A stretch of DNA of 64,000 nt from Sulfitobacter sp. W027 (GTDB lineage: Bacteria > Pseudomonadota > Alphaproteobacteria > Rhodobacterales > Rhodobacteraceae). The DNA lies in the NCBI RefSeq assembly GCF_025143985.1, contig NZ_CP083565.1, positions 124,001 through 188,000 of the forward strand. Direction: 5' to 3'. The notes beneath the pieces are model-generated. The model did not search any database and had not been told where the DNA came from. It worked only from the letters and a program-made list of their open reading frames with translations. Made by a program: the position numbers and the translations under genes. The stretch's first letter is position 1; every line of letters starts with the position of its first letter. Positions 44,866-54,467 of this stretch are shown here, piece after piece.

Positions 44866-46143
44866 TCAATTCATTAAGAGTTCGGGCAGCCAGGTCGACA
44901 GGGCCGGAACGGCCGAGACCACAAGCAGCGAAAGAAGAAGCGGGATGAAAAACGGCATCACCCCGGCGATGACACGCCCGATGGGCATGCGTGTTATGAT
45001 GGTAATCATGTAAAGGCTCATGCCGACGGGTGGCGTCAGAAGTCCGATCATCAAATTCAGCACAAACACGATACCGAGTTGCAGAGGATCGACCCCCGCC
45101 GCGGTCAATGCCGGGGCGATGATGGGCGCAATGATCAGGATCGCAGCAATGCTTTCCAGCACCATGCCCACCACCAAAAGCAGAATGTTGACCAACAGCA
45201 AGAGAACCAGCGGATTGTCCGACAGGCCCAGCAATAAGCCCGAAACCTTCATCGGCACCTGATCCAGTGTAAGAACCCATGCAAACAGCGCGGCTGTAGC
45301 CACGACGAACAGAATGTTCGCCGTCGACTCGGCGGTGTCGCGCAGCGCACCAACAATGCCACTCATTGACAGCGAACGGTAAATGAAAATCCCGATCAGC
45401 ATGGCATAGGCCACGGTCACACCCGCCACCTCGGTCGGCCCGAAGTAGCCGCTGACCAACCCACCGATCAATAGCACCGGCGCCATTAGCGCAGGAAAGG
45501 AGATCAACGCCTTCTTCGCTAAAGCACGGGGATGCACCCGCACTTCGTCGCGCGGCAATCCTGTTACCCGGGCGATGATGGCGACTTGGATCATCAGCAA
45601 TGCAGTCAGCAGCAATGCTGGGATGACCCCCGCAATCAGCAGCTTCACCGCAGAGACGTTGGCTACTGAAGCGTAGATGATAATCGGGATCGAAGGCGGA
45701 AAGATCGGACCAATGGTGGCGGCCGCGACGGTCAGCCCGGCTGCAAATTCTTCGCGGTAGCCTTGGGCCTTCATCTGGTTGATTTGGATAGCGCCAAGCG
45801 CGCCGATGTCGGCCAGAGCGGCCCCCGAGATGCCGGAAAAGATCAGTGACACAAAGATGCTAACCTGTGCTACCGCACCGCGAATGCGGCCAAACATCAT
45901 CCTTACCAATTCGAACAGATGGGCGGTCACGCCGGTTGCATTCAACAGGCTGGCCGCAAAGATGAATAGCGGCACCGCCAACAAGGGGGAACTGTCCAGT
46001 GCGTTCAAACTGCGCTGCGCGACGACCGATACCGGTAATTCGTGTGTGACAATCACGATCGCCGACGACAGGCCAAGACACACGGCAATTGGCGCGCCGA
46101 GGATGAGCAACATAACAAAAATAGAAATGAGGATCAGGCTCAT
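44866..46143 (-). CDS. dctM: TRAP transporter large permease (DctM type)
   Basis: A 425-residue protein with about twelve helices. Family blocks: APIAVCLGLSSAIVI, ALADIGALGAIQINQM and AATIGPIFPPSIPIIIYASV. It drives Na-coupled import of a carboxylate or acid sugar. It starts at ATG 46143, overlapping the small-permease stop by ATGA, so translation is coupled. Confidence 0.93.
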   Translation of the reverse strand: MSLILISIFVMLLILGAPIAVCLGLSSAIVIVTHELPVSVVAQRSLNALDSSPLLAVPLFIFAASLLNATGVTAHLFELVRMMFGRIRGAVAQVSIFVSLIFSGISGAALADIGALGAIQINQMKAQGYREEFAAGLTVAAATIGPIFPPSIPIIIYASVANVSAVKLLIAGVIPALLLTALLMIQVAIIARVTGLPRDEVRVHPRALAKKALISFPALMAPVLLIGGLVSGYFGPTEVAGVTVAYAMLIGIFIYRSLSMSGIVGALRDTAESTANILFVVATAALFAWVLTLDQVPMKVSGLLLGLSDNPLVLLLLVNILLLVVGMVLESIAAILIIAPIIAPALTAAGVDPLQLGIVFVLNLMIGLLTPPVGMSLYMITIITRMPIGRVIAGVMPFFIPLLLSLLVVSAVPALSTWLPELLMN

Positions 46144-46673
46144 AGGGGCAAACCATCTACATCCCGCGCATCGCGGTAGGGCGCTGTCGGGTCTCGCTTT
46201 CGAAAAGCATCGACGACCCGTAGCCCCGCAATTACCGCCAGCAGCAAGCACCCGGCAAGCGCAAGACTGTAGTAAACCCAGTTGGGCAGCCGCATCGCAG
46301 GGGTTAAAAACTTGCCCGCACGCGGTAGGAACTCGGCAAAGCTCCAGATCATCAGCGCCGAAAAGGCCAACGTCGCCAGGTCGGCGGCCAGCACCAGCCA
46401 TCGGCGGACCGCAGGCTGCATTAGGTCAGGTAGCATGGAGACCGATACCAACACCTGACGGCCTGCCAGACAGGGAACGGCAAAGAAAACGAGCCCGATG
46501 CCGCTGAACCGTGCCAGTTCGTCCGCCCACGGCAGCCCAGTGTCAAAGAAATTCCGCGCCATAACCTGCAGCACAACAAGGCTGGCGATAAGCGCCACCA
46601 AGATCATCCCTAGGACCACACCGAAACGAGCGAGCCGCGCAAGAAATGCGCGGCTCATGGTTGTGCTTTGCAT
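46140..46673 (-). CDS. dctQ: TRAP transporter small permease (DctQ type)
   Basis: A 177-residue, four-helix protein with the family mark VMARNFFDTGLPWADELARF in the second helix/loop. It joins DctM. Its start touches the stop of the binding-protein gene upstream, a typical TRAP operon. Confidence 0.9.
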   Translation of the reverse strand: MQSTTMSRAFLARLARFGVVLGMILVALIASLVVLQVMARNFFDTGLPWADELARFSGIGLVFFAVPCLAGRQVLVSVSMLPDLMQPAVRRWLVLAADLATLAFSALMIWSFAEFLPRAGKFLTPAMRLPNWVYYSLALAGCLLLAVIAGLRVVDAFRKRDPTAPYRDARDVDGLPL

Positions 46674-47686
46674 CAGGAGACAGCCGCGATCTTGGCATAA
46701 AGATTGCCGTATTCCGCACCGAATCGCTCATCGACCAGCGCCTTGACTGACGAGCGGAACGCTTCCACGTCCAACCCGTCCTCGGCACCGATCACAGTCA
46801 TGCCTAAGTCGCGCAGTTGCTGTGTCTCAGACTCTTCATTGTCTAGAATGGCTTTGGTCGCCTTTTCGCGGGTCTGGTTGGCAGCCTCGCGCACGGCGCC
46901 TTTGCTAGCATCGTCCAGTGCCTGCCACGCGTCTTCATTCATTACTACGACTTCGGCATTGGACATATGACCGGTGAGCATAAGGTGCGATTGCACCTCG
47001 TAAAGCTTGACGTTTAGCACCACGTTCACCGGATTTTCCTGTCCTTGCACCACTCCGGTGGCCAAGGCCGTAGGTACTTCGGACCAGTCAACAGGCACGG
47101 CAACCGCGCCCATACCCTCTACCGCGGCAGTATATATCGGAAAAGGCACGGCACGGATTTTGGTACCGGCCAGATCTTCGGGTGACATCACCGCCTTGTT
47201 GCAGGTCAGGTTCCGGCGACCAAAATAATGTGCATAAATCACCCGCACGTTGGCAGCGGCGATTAGCCCTTCGTTCAGTTCCTGCATCACGGGGCTGTCC
47301 ACATCTGTCACAGCCATCAGGTGGTCGACGTCGCGGTAAAGATAAGGCGTATCAAGCGCGGCGAACGGCTGGTACAGCGACCCAAGCGCGCCGGCGGTGT
47401 TGTGCGAAAAGGCGATAGTGCCCAGAGAAACCGCCTCAGCCAGTTCCTGAAGTTTGCCAAGCTGACTGTTAGGAAACACTTGCACGTCAATGCTGCCATT
47501 TGAAGTTTGACCAAGCGCCTCGGCGAACCAATCTGCCTGAGCGCCCGCAACCGAAGACACTTCGTTATTGTGGCCGTAGCGCAGGGTGGTCGCAGCCCAT
47601 GATGGACGCACTAGAAAGGGCGTGGCCAAGGCCCCTGCCCCGGCCGCAAGCAGCGTGCGACGGTTCATAAAGTCTGATTTATTCAT
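46673..47686 (-). CDS. dctP: TRAP transporter solute-binding protein (DctP type)
   Basis: A 337-residue periplasmic binding protein. The N-terminus MNRRTLLAAGAGALATPFLV with twin Arg is a possible Tat signal, ending near PSWA. The family core GRRNLTCNKAVMSPEDLAGT KIRAVP (in two parts) holds the Arg that binds the ligand carboxylate. It leads the operon dctP-dctQ-dctM-VOC-RLP-kinase, so the solute is expected to be a branched or four- to five-carbon sugar acid. AGGGGAACC precedes the ATG. Confidence 0.92.
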   Translation of the reverse strand: MNKSDFMNRRTLLAAGAGALATPFLVRPSWAATTLRYGHNNEVSSVAGAQADWFAEALGQTSNGSIDVQVFPNSQLGKLQELAEAVSLGTIAFSHNTAGALGSLYQPFAALDTPYLYRDVDHLMAVTDVDSPVMQELNEGLIAAANVRVIYAHYFGRRNLTCNKAVMSPEDLAGTKIRAVPFPIYTAAVEGMGAVAVPVDWSEVPTALATGVVQGQENPVNVVLNVKLYEVQSHLMLTGHMSNAEVVVMNEDAWQALDDASKGAVREAANQTREKATKAILDNEESETQQLRDLGMTVIGAEDGLDVEAFRSSVKALVDERFGAEYGNLYAKIAAVS

Positions 47687-47843
47687 CGGTTCCCCTCCCA
47701 GAGATCTTTTTGAGGTGTTTTGAGGCCCTCTGCTGTGCAGACAACGATAAAACGCTCGATAATCACCTTATTGACCCAAGGTAGAGACTCGGGCCACCAT
47801 TCGTCAAAGAAATCGGCATGAGGGTTTTTGAGGTTTTTGCGTA

Positions 47844-48869
47844 ATGAGGCTAACAAAGGACAACACTAAGCGTCCGCACCTTGCGAAGGTGGCGAGCCTT
47901 GCAGGCGTGTCACTGGCAACGGCGGACCGGGTGATAAATCGACGCAAGGGCGTTAAAGACCGCACTCGCATCAGGGTACTAGATGCGGCCCGCGACATCG
48001 GCTACCTAAGCGCAGAGGAAGCAAGTCGCTACAACACGGTACGGCCCCTAAATATTACCGTCCTGCTGCCTGCTGGTACGAACCCCTATCTGCGTCTATT
48101 GGGCGAACGAGCTAAAGAACGTATTGGCCAGACCAGTATTGATGCTCCTTTCCTGCGGTGTTTTTTCATCGACAGCTTCAACGCCGCCGCCCTAGTGGAG
48201 GCGTTGCATAACAACGCAGACTGGTCAGACGGGATCATCTTCTTCGCAATCGAACACCCAGAGGTGCGCGATGCCGCCGCCGAAATCGCAGCGACTGGAA
48301 CGCGGTTGGTGACGATCGTGTCCGACCTCGGCAATTCTCCCCAGATCAGCCACCTGGGGCTGGACAACCGTGCAGTGGGCAGAACCGCCGGGCTGCTGAT
48401 CGGACGGCTTGCTGAATCCACCATCGGCTCGGTGGCCTTGGTCGCGGGATCGCGCCACTACCGTGCACATTCCGAACGCGAGGCTGGGTTTCTAAGTCTG
48501 ATTGACGAGATGTTTCCAAAACTTAAGGTCGTGGGAATGCGCGAAGGGCACGATGACGCGGCCGAAAATTATCGACATGCGCTGGATTTGTTCGAAAAGG
48601 TCCCCGACCTGATTGGGATCTACAACGTTGGCGGATCCTCCGGCGGTATCACCCGCGCCATCCGAGAAAAACGACAGACGAAACTCGTGTTCATCGGTCA
48701 TGGCCTAACCCCAGACACCCGCCGCGCGATGCTTGACGGAACGATCGATGCCATCTTCGAGATGGACCCTGACATCTTGATCGACCGTGCCATTCGCTGT
48801 CTTTCGGAACCCGCAGCACGTCCTAGACCGCTCAAGCTGGACATCTATTTCCGGGAGAACCTACCTTGA
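47844..48869 (+). CDS. LacI-family regulator of the sugar-acid operon
   Basis: A 341-residue repressor. Helix-turn-helix and hinge: HLAKVASLAGVSLATADRVI NRRKGVKDRTR; periplasmic-binding-protein-type ligand domain with NITVLLPAGTNPYLRLL and GSRHYRAHSEREAGFL. It is divergent from dctP and shares a short (about 150 bp) intergenic region, so it most likely controls the operon and itself. I could not define a clean LacI palindrome in that region. Confidence 0.92.
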   Translation: MRLTKDNTKRPHLAKVASLAGVSLATADRVINRRKGVKDRTRIRVLDAARDIGYLSAEEASRYNTVRPLNITVLLPAGTNPYLRLLGERAKERIGQTSIDAPFLRCFFIDSFNAAALVEALHNNADWSDGIIFFAIEHPEVRDAAAEIAATGTRLVTIVSDLGNSPQISHLGLDNRAVGRTAGLLIGRLAESTIGSVALVAGSRHYRAHSEREAGFLSLIDEMFPKLKVVGMREGHDDAAENYRHALDLFEKVPDLIGIYNVGGSSGGITRAIREKRQTKLVFIGHGLTPDTRRAMLDGTIDAIFEMDPDILIDRAIRCLSEPAARPRPLKLDIYFRENLP

Positions 48870-49149
48870 TCTGTAAGGCGTGCAAAAGCGCTCTGACACG
48901 TAATACCACCACCAGTTGAGGAAACGATAACGTCAGGTTGTTGACTTTAATCAGGAAAACAAACTTGTGATCATTTTACAGGCTTATTGTGAAGTGGCTG
49001 CACAAACTCTCAGGGCGCGCCAGGATATATCCAGCCTTGAAGACAAGCTATAAAATGTCGAAGAGACGCAGCTTTTCAGGCAAGTTAAAAGCTCTGGAAA
49101 CGCCGCAGTCACAAAAATGATGATGCGACGGGACATACTTGTGTTTAAA
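48870..49149. other. Spacer between the sugar-acid locus and the iron ABC operon
   Basis: No gene is supported. It has lower GC than the surroundings. Confidence 0.3.
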
Positions 49150-49920
49150 TCAAGCGGAGATCTGACTACTCTCAGCTGGCCCATCGACGATCATCATCGC
49201 GCAGCCTCGCGAGCAGCGCTCAACGCGGCTGTTGATACCATAGAGGCGGCGGATCATCGCGGGTGTGAGTATTTCTAGCGTCGGACCGGTGGCGAGGATC
49301 CTGCCCTCGCCCAAAGCGATGGTGGTCGTGCTGCACCGCATCACCTGATTTAGGTCATGCAAAGCGAGGATCATCACAGCTCCGCTTTCAGCGGCATAGG
49401 ATTGCAACGCCTCCAATACCTCGTATTGCCGGTAAAGGTCGAGCGCGGAGGTGGGCTCGTCCATCAGGATAACCCGGGGCCGCGTCACCAGCGTCTGTGC
49501 GATCGACACGACCTGACGTTGCCCGCCGGACAGCTCCGGCAACTGCCGCTCAGCAAGTGCGGTGATGCCCAATCTGGCCAAGACGTCGTTCACGGCCGTC
49601 AACTCGGAAGCTGAAAGTCGCCAGCCGCCCCCACCCTGCTTCAGCGCGAGTATGATGGATTCGTAGACCGTCAGCGCTGCATTCACCCCCGTATCTTGAG
49701 GCATGTAGCGCAAGTCGTCCGCGGCTGCACCGCTGAGGCGCACAGTTCCTGCCCCCCGCATCTGACCTGCAATGCGCCGAAACAGCGTGGACTTACCAGC
49801 CGCATTGGCTCCCACAAGAGCGGTCAAGCTGCCTCCTGGAATTGGCGGTGTTGTTGCCTTGCTGAGGACCTCATGCCGACCATAGCGCGCACCGAGGTTT
49901 TCAAGTTGCAGCGTCACCAT
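49150..49920 (-). CDS. Iron-siderophore-type ABC transporter ATPase (FecE-like)
   Basis: A 256-residue ATPase with Walker A GANAAGKST, signature LSGGQRQVVSIAQ, Walker B VILMDEPTSALD and the switch His in LALHDLNQV. A cysteine-containing tail (VERCSRGC) is unusual. It overlaps the permease gene by 7 bp and energises import with it. Confidence 0.93.
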   Translation of the reverse strand: MVTLQLENLGARYGRHEVLSKATTPPIPGGSLTALVGANAAGKSTLFRRIAGQMRGAGTVRLSGAAADDLRYMPQDTGVNAALTVYESIILALKQGGGGWRLSASELTAVNDVLARLGITALAERQLPELSGGQRQVVSIAQTLVTRPRVILMDEPTSALDLYRQYEVLEALQSYAAESGAVMILALHDLNQVMRCSTTTIALGEGRILATGPTLEILTPAMIRRLYGINSRVERCSRGCAMMIVDGPAESSQISA

Positions 49921-50975
49921 GCTTTACGCCCCTTGGTCAGAATAAGAGCGGCAAAGAAGGGAACGCCCACCAATGCCGTGATAATGCCAATGGGCAGGAC
50001 AGCGCCGGGCAGCAAGGCCTTCGAGAGCACAGATGTGGCCGAAAGGATCAGCGCGCCAGCTAACATCGCTCCAGGCAGGAAGAACCGTTGATCTTCACCC
50101 AAGAGAAGCCGTGCCACATGTGGACCGACAATGCCGATGAAACCTATCGTGCCGACGAAGGAAACCGGCACGGCCGCCAAGAGCGATACGAGAAACAAAG
50201 ACTCCAGTCTCAGCCGACGCACCGGCACACCCATTGCCGCCGCGCGCGCTTCACCCAGTCGAACGGCGGTCAGGGCCCATGCCCGGCGAGCAAAGAGCGG
50301 CACACAGAGCGCGAGGACCACCGCCGTCACCGCCACCTTGCCCCAAGTGGCTTTGGTGAGGCTGCCCATGGTCCAGAAGACCACGGCAGATAGAGCCTGC
50401 TCCGAGGCAAAATATTGCAACAACGCCAAGGCCGCGTTGAAGCTGAAGACCAATGCGATGCCTAGAAGGATAATGGTTTCGACCGTCACGCCCCGTAGAG
50501 TGGACAATCCAAAGATCAGCAAAGCGGCTGCCATCGCCATCAGAAAGGCATTGATCGGCACCATCAGGGAAATCGCCGCCGGAAAGAGTGCGACCCCCAA
50601 CACCATCGCCAACGCCGCGCCAAAACTGGCTGCTGCCGAAAGGCCGAGCGTGAAGGGACTGGCCAAAGGGTTCGCGAGGATGGTCTGCATCTGCGCCCCG
50701 GCAAGCGACAGGCTTGCCCCGACCGTCACCGCGAGCATGGCCATCGGCATCCGAATGTCCCAAACGACGACCCGCATCTGCACATCCGCATCGGTTGGAG
50801 AGACGAGGGTCCGCAGCACATCTGCCACCGAATAACGCGCCGGTCCCAGTGATACGTCCACCGCGACAGAAAGTATCAGCAAACAGGCCAGCAGAGCCAG
50901 AATGAAGATACGTCGCGTCACCAGCCCGCGGTAGGCGAACGCGGGTGCCGTAGTGTCGGATGTGATACTGGTCAT
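49914..50975 (-). CDS. Iron-siderophore-type ABC permease (FecCD/BtuC family)
   Basis: A 353-residue protein with about ten helices. Family motifs: VVWDIRMPMAMLAVTVGASL SLAGAQMQ (N-terminal third), AFSLGLSAAASFGA-like segment and GTIGFIGIVGPHVARLLLG (coupling helix region). A homodimer is expected to take siderophore or haem from the binding protein at 51019. Confidence 0.93.
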   Translation of the reverse strand: MTSITSDTTAPAFAYRGLVTRRIFILALLACLLILSVAVDVSLGPARYSVADVLRTLVSPTDADVQMRVVVWDIRMPMAMLAVTVGASLSLAGAQMQTILANPLASPFTLGLSAAASFGAALAMVLGVALFPAAISLMVPINAFLMAMAAALLIFGLSTLRGVTVETIILLGIALVFSFNAALALLQYFASEQALSAVVFWTMGSLTKATWGKVAVTAVVLALCVPLFARRAWALTAVRLGEARAAAMGVPVRRLRLESLFLVSLLAAVPVSFVGTIGFIGIVGPHVARLLLGEDQRFFLPGAMLAGALILSATSVLSKALLPGAVLPIGIITALVGVPFFAALILTKGRKAW

Positions 50976-51018
50976 TGGTCTGCCTTATTCGACAAGAGGG
51001 CTGCGCTGCGCGCCCTGG

Positions 51019-52137
51019 TTACTTCAGTGAAACCCAATATCCAGGACGGTAGTCGACGGGCAGGAACCTCTCGTGAAGTTCCTTAAGTGTTGCCTCCGCG
51101 TCGAGGTCGGCAAACAACTCCGGGTGCAACCATGTCGCCAGCCGTTGGACGGCGACAAAGCTATAGGGCGAATTGTAAAACTGATGCCAAATCGCGTGAA
51201 CCTCGCCTGCCTCGACGGCCTTAACACCGGTAAAGGCGGGACGTTCCATCAAAGCCTGCAACTTCGCACGGGCCTGCGCTTCGTCCGAGCCTGGCCCGAC
51301 GCCAACCCATGCGCCACCGGGGACGTAGGCTTCCCAATTACCGCCGGTGACTATGATTTGATCGGGGTTGGAGGCAATCACCTGCTCCGCGTTCACCGTA
51401 CCAAATGTCCCGGGGATGAACGGGGCAGCCATGTTTTCCCCACCCGCCAGTTCGACAATGCGACCGAAGTTGCCGCTGCCGAATGACATGCAGCAATCCT
51501 CGGAGTAGCCCCCTGCCCGTTCGACAAATACCAAAGGACGCTCCAGATCGTTCTGCGCATCGATCACATCTGTGACACGGGCGATCTGCTCTTGATAGAA
51601 GTCGTTGAAGTCATCGGCACGCTCTTCTTCGCCAAACAATTTACCGATGATTTCCATTGACTTTGCGGTGTGTTCAAACGGCTTTTCGCGGAAATCAACA
51701 TAAACGATAGGGATGTCGACCTTGGCGAGCTTTTCCTCATAGCCTGCCTCATCGGTAGCCGCCTTGGCTTCGAGGTTCATGATCATCACGTCAGGGGTCA
51801 GGGATACGGCCTGTTCAATATCGAATGTGCCATCCTTGAAGCCGCCGAAGGTCGGAATATCAGCGATCTCGGGGAATTTTTCAGCATAGGCCTCATAGCT
51901 CTCGGGCGCGGCCTCATGGAAATCGTCCCGCCACCCCACCACGCGCTCGAATGGGTCTTCGCCGTCCAATACGGCCGCAAAGAAAATTTGGCGTCCTTCG
52001 CCGAGAATTACCCGGTCCACAGGTGTTTCAAGAGTGACTTCTCGCCCTGCAATATCCGTTATGGTGATCGGGTCTGAAAAGGCAGGAGCGGAGAAAAGAC
52101 ACAGCGCACCGGCGCTCAAGGTGTAGCGAAGGGACAT
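51019..52137 (-). CDS. Iron-siderophore-type ABC solute-binding protein
   Basis: A 372-residue class-III periplasmic binding protein with a signal peptide (ending PAFSD) and a TroA/FepB-like two-lobe core (ITITDIAGREVTLETPVDRV I at the start; AGGYSEDCCMSFGSGNFG mid-protein). The start ATG 52137 is preceded by AAGGTCTCCTG. It leads the operon with permease and ATPase. The ligand is unknown; the cysteine pair DCC is notable. Confidence 0.9.
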   Translation of the reverse strand: MSLRYTLSAGALCLFSAPAFSDPITITDIAGREVTLETPVDRVILGEGRQIFFAAVLDGEDPFERVVGWRDDFHEAAPESYEAYAEKFPEIADIPTFGGFKDGTFDIEQAVSLTPDVMIMNLEAKAATDEAGYEEKLAKVDIPIVYVDFREKPFEHTAKSMEIIGKLFGEEERADDFNDFYQEQIARVTDVIDAQNDLERPLVFVERAGGYSEDCCMSFGSGNFGRIVELAGGENMAAPFIPGTFGTVNAEQVIASNPDQIIVTGGNWEAYVPGGAWVGVGPGSDEAQARAKLQALMERPAFTGVKAVEAGEVHAIWHQFYNSPYSFVAVQRLATWLHPELFADLDAEATLKELHERFLPVDYRPGYWVSLK

Positions 52138-52189
52138 CAGGAGACCTTTATGTTTGAACTGGCCCATCGACTATTAATTCCGACTTAAA

Positions 52190-52212
52190 TAGTCAAGTTT
52201 TAATATTGACAA
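52190..52212. promoter_or_regulatory. Candidate iron-responsive operator
   Basis: An inverted repeat TAGTCAA-N9-TTGACAA (one mismatch per arm) lies between the binding-protein gene and the methyltransferase gene, inside a very AT-rich stretch. Its position, about 50 bp upstream of both starts, fits repression of both by a Fur/RirA/Irr-type regulator. The identity of the regulator is inference. Confidence 0.5.
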
Positions 52213-52262
52213 AAATTGTCGTCTTTAACATGGAAGTCATCGACCCGTCTTGGAGCAGACCT

Positions 52263-53009
52263 ATGACCCAGCCGCTTGGCAGCAACCGTGATCTACGCGA
52301 TGAGATCCGCGACTACTGGTCGGATCGTGCCGCCACTTTCGACGCCGAGCCAGGCCACAAGATTGGACAAGGTGAAGAACAAACAGCTTGGCAGGCGCTT
52401 GTCCAAAAACATCTCGGATCTGCCACGGGGCGCCGACTGCTCGATCTGGCGTCTGGAACAGGAGAGATTGCGCGCCTGTGCCACGATCTTGGTTATGCGG
52501 TAACAGGTCTCGATTGGTCCGAGCCCATGCTCGAGCGCGCCCGCGCCAAAGTTCCGGCCGCAGTTTTTATGCAGGCTGACGCGGAGCGTACCATGCTACC
52601 CGATGCAAGTTTCGATGTGCTCGTAACCCGCCACCTTGTATGGACCCTCGTCGATCCGGCTGCGGCCTTCGCAGAATGGAAGCGCGTTTTGGTTCCGGGT
52701 GGACAGCTGCTGTTGATCGATGGTGATTTCGTCACCCGTAGCTGGGTTGCGCGCACCTTGGCTCAGCTCTTTCCACGTCGGTCCCAGAACATGAATTCTC
52801 GTCATCAGGAAATTCTGTCGCAAGTTCATTTCGCCCAAGGCGCTCGGGCGGAGCAAGTTGCTTTCCTGTTGGCCGAGGCAGGCTTTACGGATATTCGCAT
52901 CGATACCGATCTTAGTAAAATACATCGCGCACAAGCACGACAGCTCGGCTGGCGCAGGTCTTTGATCCGTTACAGTGAGCATCGGTATGCTATCAGCGCA
53001 AAGGTTTAA
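52263..53009 (+). CDS. Class I SAM-dependent methyltransferase
   Basis: A 248-residue protein with the Methyltransf_11-type fold: motif [16 protein letters not shown], motif [17 protein letters not shown] and post-motif [12 protein letters not shown]. It starts at ATG 52263 with GGAG seven to ten bases upstream; earlier starts lie in the operator. It is divergent from an iron ABC operon and shares its control region, so it may modify or degrade the imported chelator; that is inference. Confidence 0.85.
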   Translation: MTQPLGSNRDLRDEIRDYWSDRAATFDAEPGHKIGQGEEQTAWQALVQKHLGSATGRRLLDLASGTGEIARLCHDLGYAVTGLDWSEPMLERARAKVPAAVFMQADAERTMLPDASFDVLVTRHLVWTLVDPAAAFAEWKRVLVPGGQLLLIDGDFVTRSWVARTLAQLFPRRSQNMNSRHQEILSQVHFAQGARAEQVAFLLAEAGFTDIRIDTDLSKIHRAQARQLGWRRSLIRYSEHRYAISAKV

Positions 53010-53125
53010 GCAGAGGGACGGACGAGCGCTTGTCTCACAGGCATTTTGAGGCACAAATTGCTCTTGCAACCAGCATGGTCCTGTTCTCTAGTAATTTCTC
53101 GTTCATGAATAATGGTGTTATCCAT

Positions 53126-53332
53126 ATGCAGGTCAGTGTCCGCGATAATAATGTCGATCAGGCTCTTCGGGTATTAAAGAAAAAGCTTCAACGTGAAGGC
53201 GTTTTCCGCGAAATGAAGCTCAAGCAGCACTTCGAAAAGCCTTCTGAGAAGAAAGTTCGCCAACAAGCCGAAGCAATCCGCCGGGCTCGCAAAGCGGCGC
53301 GCAAGCGCTTGGAGCGAGAAGGCGTGGTGTAG
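53126..53332 (+). CDS. rpsU: 30S ribosomal protein S21
   Basis: A 68-residue protein with the complete S21 sequence pattern: [20 protein letters not shown], then [20 protein letters not shown] and a basic helical tail. It binds the small subunit platform near the anti-Shine-Dalgarno region. I place the start at ATG 53126 because all S21 proteins begin there; the upstream open frame is spurious. No strong Shine-Dalgarno is present. Confidence 0.95.
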   Translation: MQVSVRDNNVDQALRVLKKKLQREGVFREMKLKQHFEKPSEKKVRQQAEAIRRARKAARKRLEREGVV

Positions 53333-53654
53333 GTCTTCCATCGAACATCCAAGCCTGCAGCCAACCCATCGTCTTTAGGGTGGCCGATATGCTGAATTGG
53401 CCCGACTCTTCGAGTTTAACTGGTATTCCGATCTAGCTTCTGAGCCAGCAGACTTAAATGATGGTCCCGGCTCGGGTGAGGGCTCGAGCGGGTGCTGCCA
53501 ACGCAGCAAAGTATTGGCGCGACGCTAGCAAAGTTGGTGCCATGTTTTTAAAGGGCTTATGTGCGAGTATCTGTCATCGCGTTTTCCAAAGCTCTAATTC
53601 GCCAAGTGCCTTGATCCGTTCTCCAAACTCGGAGCCCAGTATCTTCTTTGTCCG
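53333..53654. other. Stretch between rpsU and the cysG remnant
   Basis: No gene is supported. It may include unrecognisable 3' parts of the cysG remnant. Confidence 0.3.
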
Positions 53655-54200
53655 CCTCGTGTCAGGTCCCCGGCGTGGCGATCGCCATTATTGTAGGCCG
53701 ATTTCTGCGCGTTTCCTCAACCTCTGCATCGACCAAACTATCGTAAAAGATCACATCCGCTTCCTGACATTTTTCGACCGCGCGCAGGGTCGGCAAATCG
53801 CGCGCTAGGGCCAGCGCCGACCAAGATGATCTGGCCGAGATTCTCCCCGGTGGTGCAGCCGCTGGCAATGGCAGCTTTGATGTCGTGCGCGGCGTCGCGT
53901 TCAGCCCCTCACACCCATTGTCTGCGTGGGATCCCCTTGAAGACCCACGCCCAGAAGGCGCGGCGCTGTGCCCACGGGATATTGCGTGCCACGCCGGGTC
54001 TGAGCCGTCCGGCAAACGCGGCGAGGCTGCCAAGGTTGTGCGGCAAAAACCGCTCAATCTTAGTTTTGAGCTCGCGCGTGAATACAGATGCGGTGCCTTC
54101 GCTCCCGATGGCCACGACAATGGGGTCTGGTGGCCATGAACGCGTCCTCAAACACCGCTCGCAATAGCTCTGAGAGCTGCCGTGCCCGCCCGCTGTCCAT
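53655..54200 (-). pseudogene. cysG: cysG (siroheme synthase) remnant with frameshifts
   Basis: On the minus strand, in changing frames, the sequence reads MDSGRARQLSELLRAVF; then VAIGSEGTASVFTRELKTKI, LGSLAAFAGRLRPGVARNIP and RRAFWAWVFKGIPRRQW (the middle of the CysG dehydrogenase/ferrochelatase part); then GQIILVGAGP and TLRAVEKCQEADVIFYDSLV (start of the uroporphyrinogen methyltransferase part). The N-terminal NAD-binding domain and most of the methyltransferase are gone, and at least two frameshifts occur. Non-functional. Confidence 0.72.
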
Positions 54201-54467
54201 CACATCAGCGATGTTAAAATACTATTCCGCTCCCAAAAGGGACTAGGAACGATGATATGAGGACATTCTGATGTCAGATAACGCTCCAGAATATCTCTAT
54301 AATTCGGAAGATGACAGGACGTATAGACGCCATCGGCGATCGGAATTTCCGACATATTCGCGATTTTGGTGAAACGTTAACCGGTATTTAACGAGGTTCC
54401 TATAGGTATAACTTGCGATGATCGCAAATAACTTCGCATCGCTAAACAACTAGAATTGGAGAACAAA
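54201..54467. other. Spacer upstream of an orphan gene
   Basis: No gene is seen. It presumably carries the promoter for the 54468 gene. Confidence 0.3.

Noticed and set aside
52206..52262. Upstream TTG/ATG starts for the methyltransferase
   Set aside because: They would place coding sequence inside the palindrome, and only ATG 52263 has a suitable ribosome binding site.
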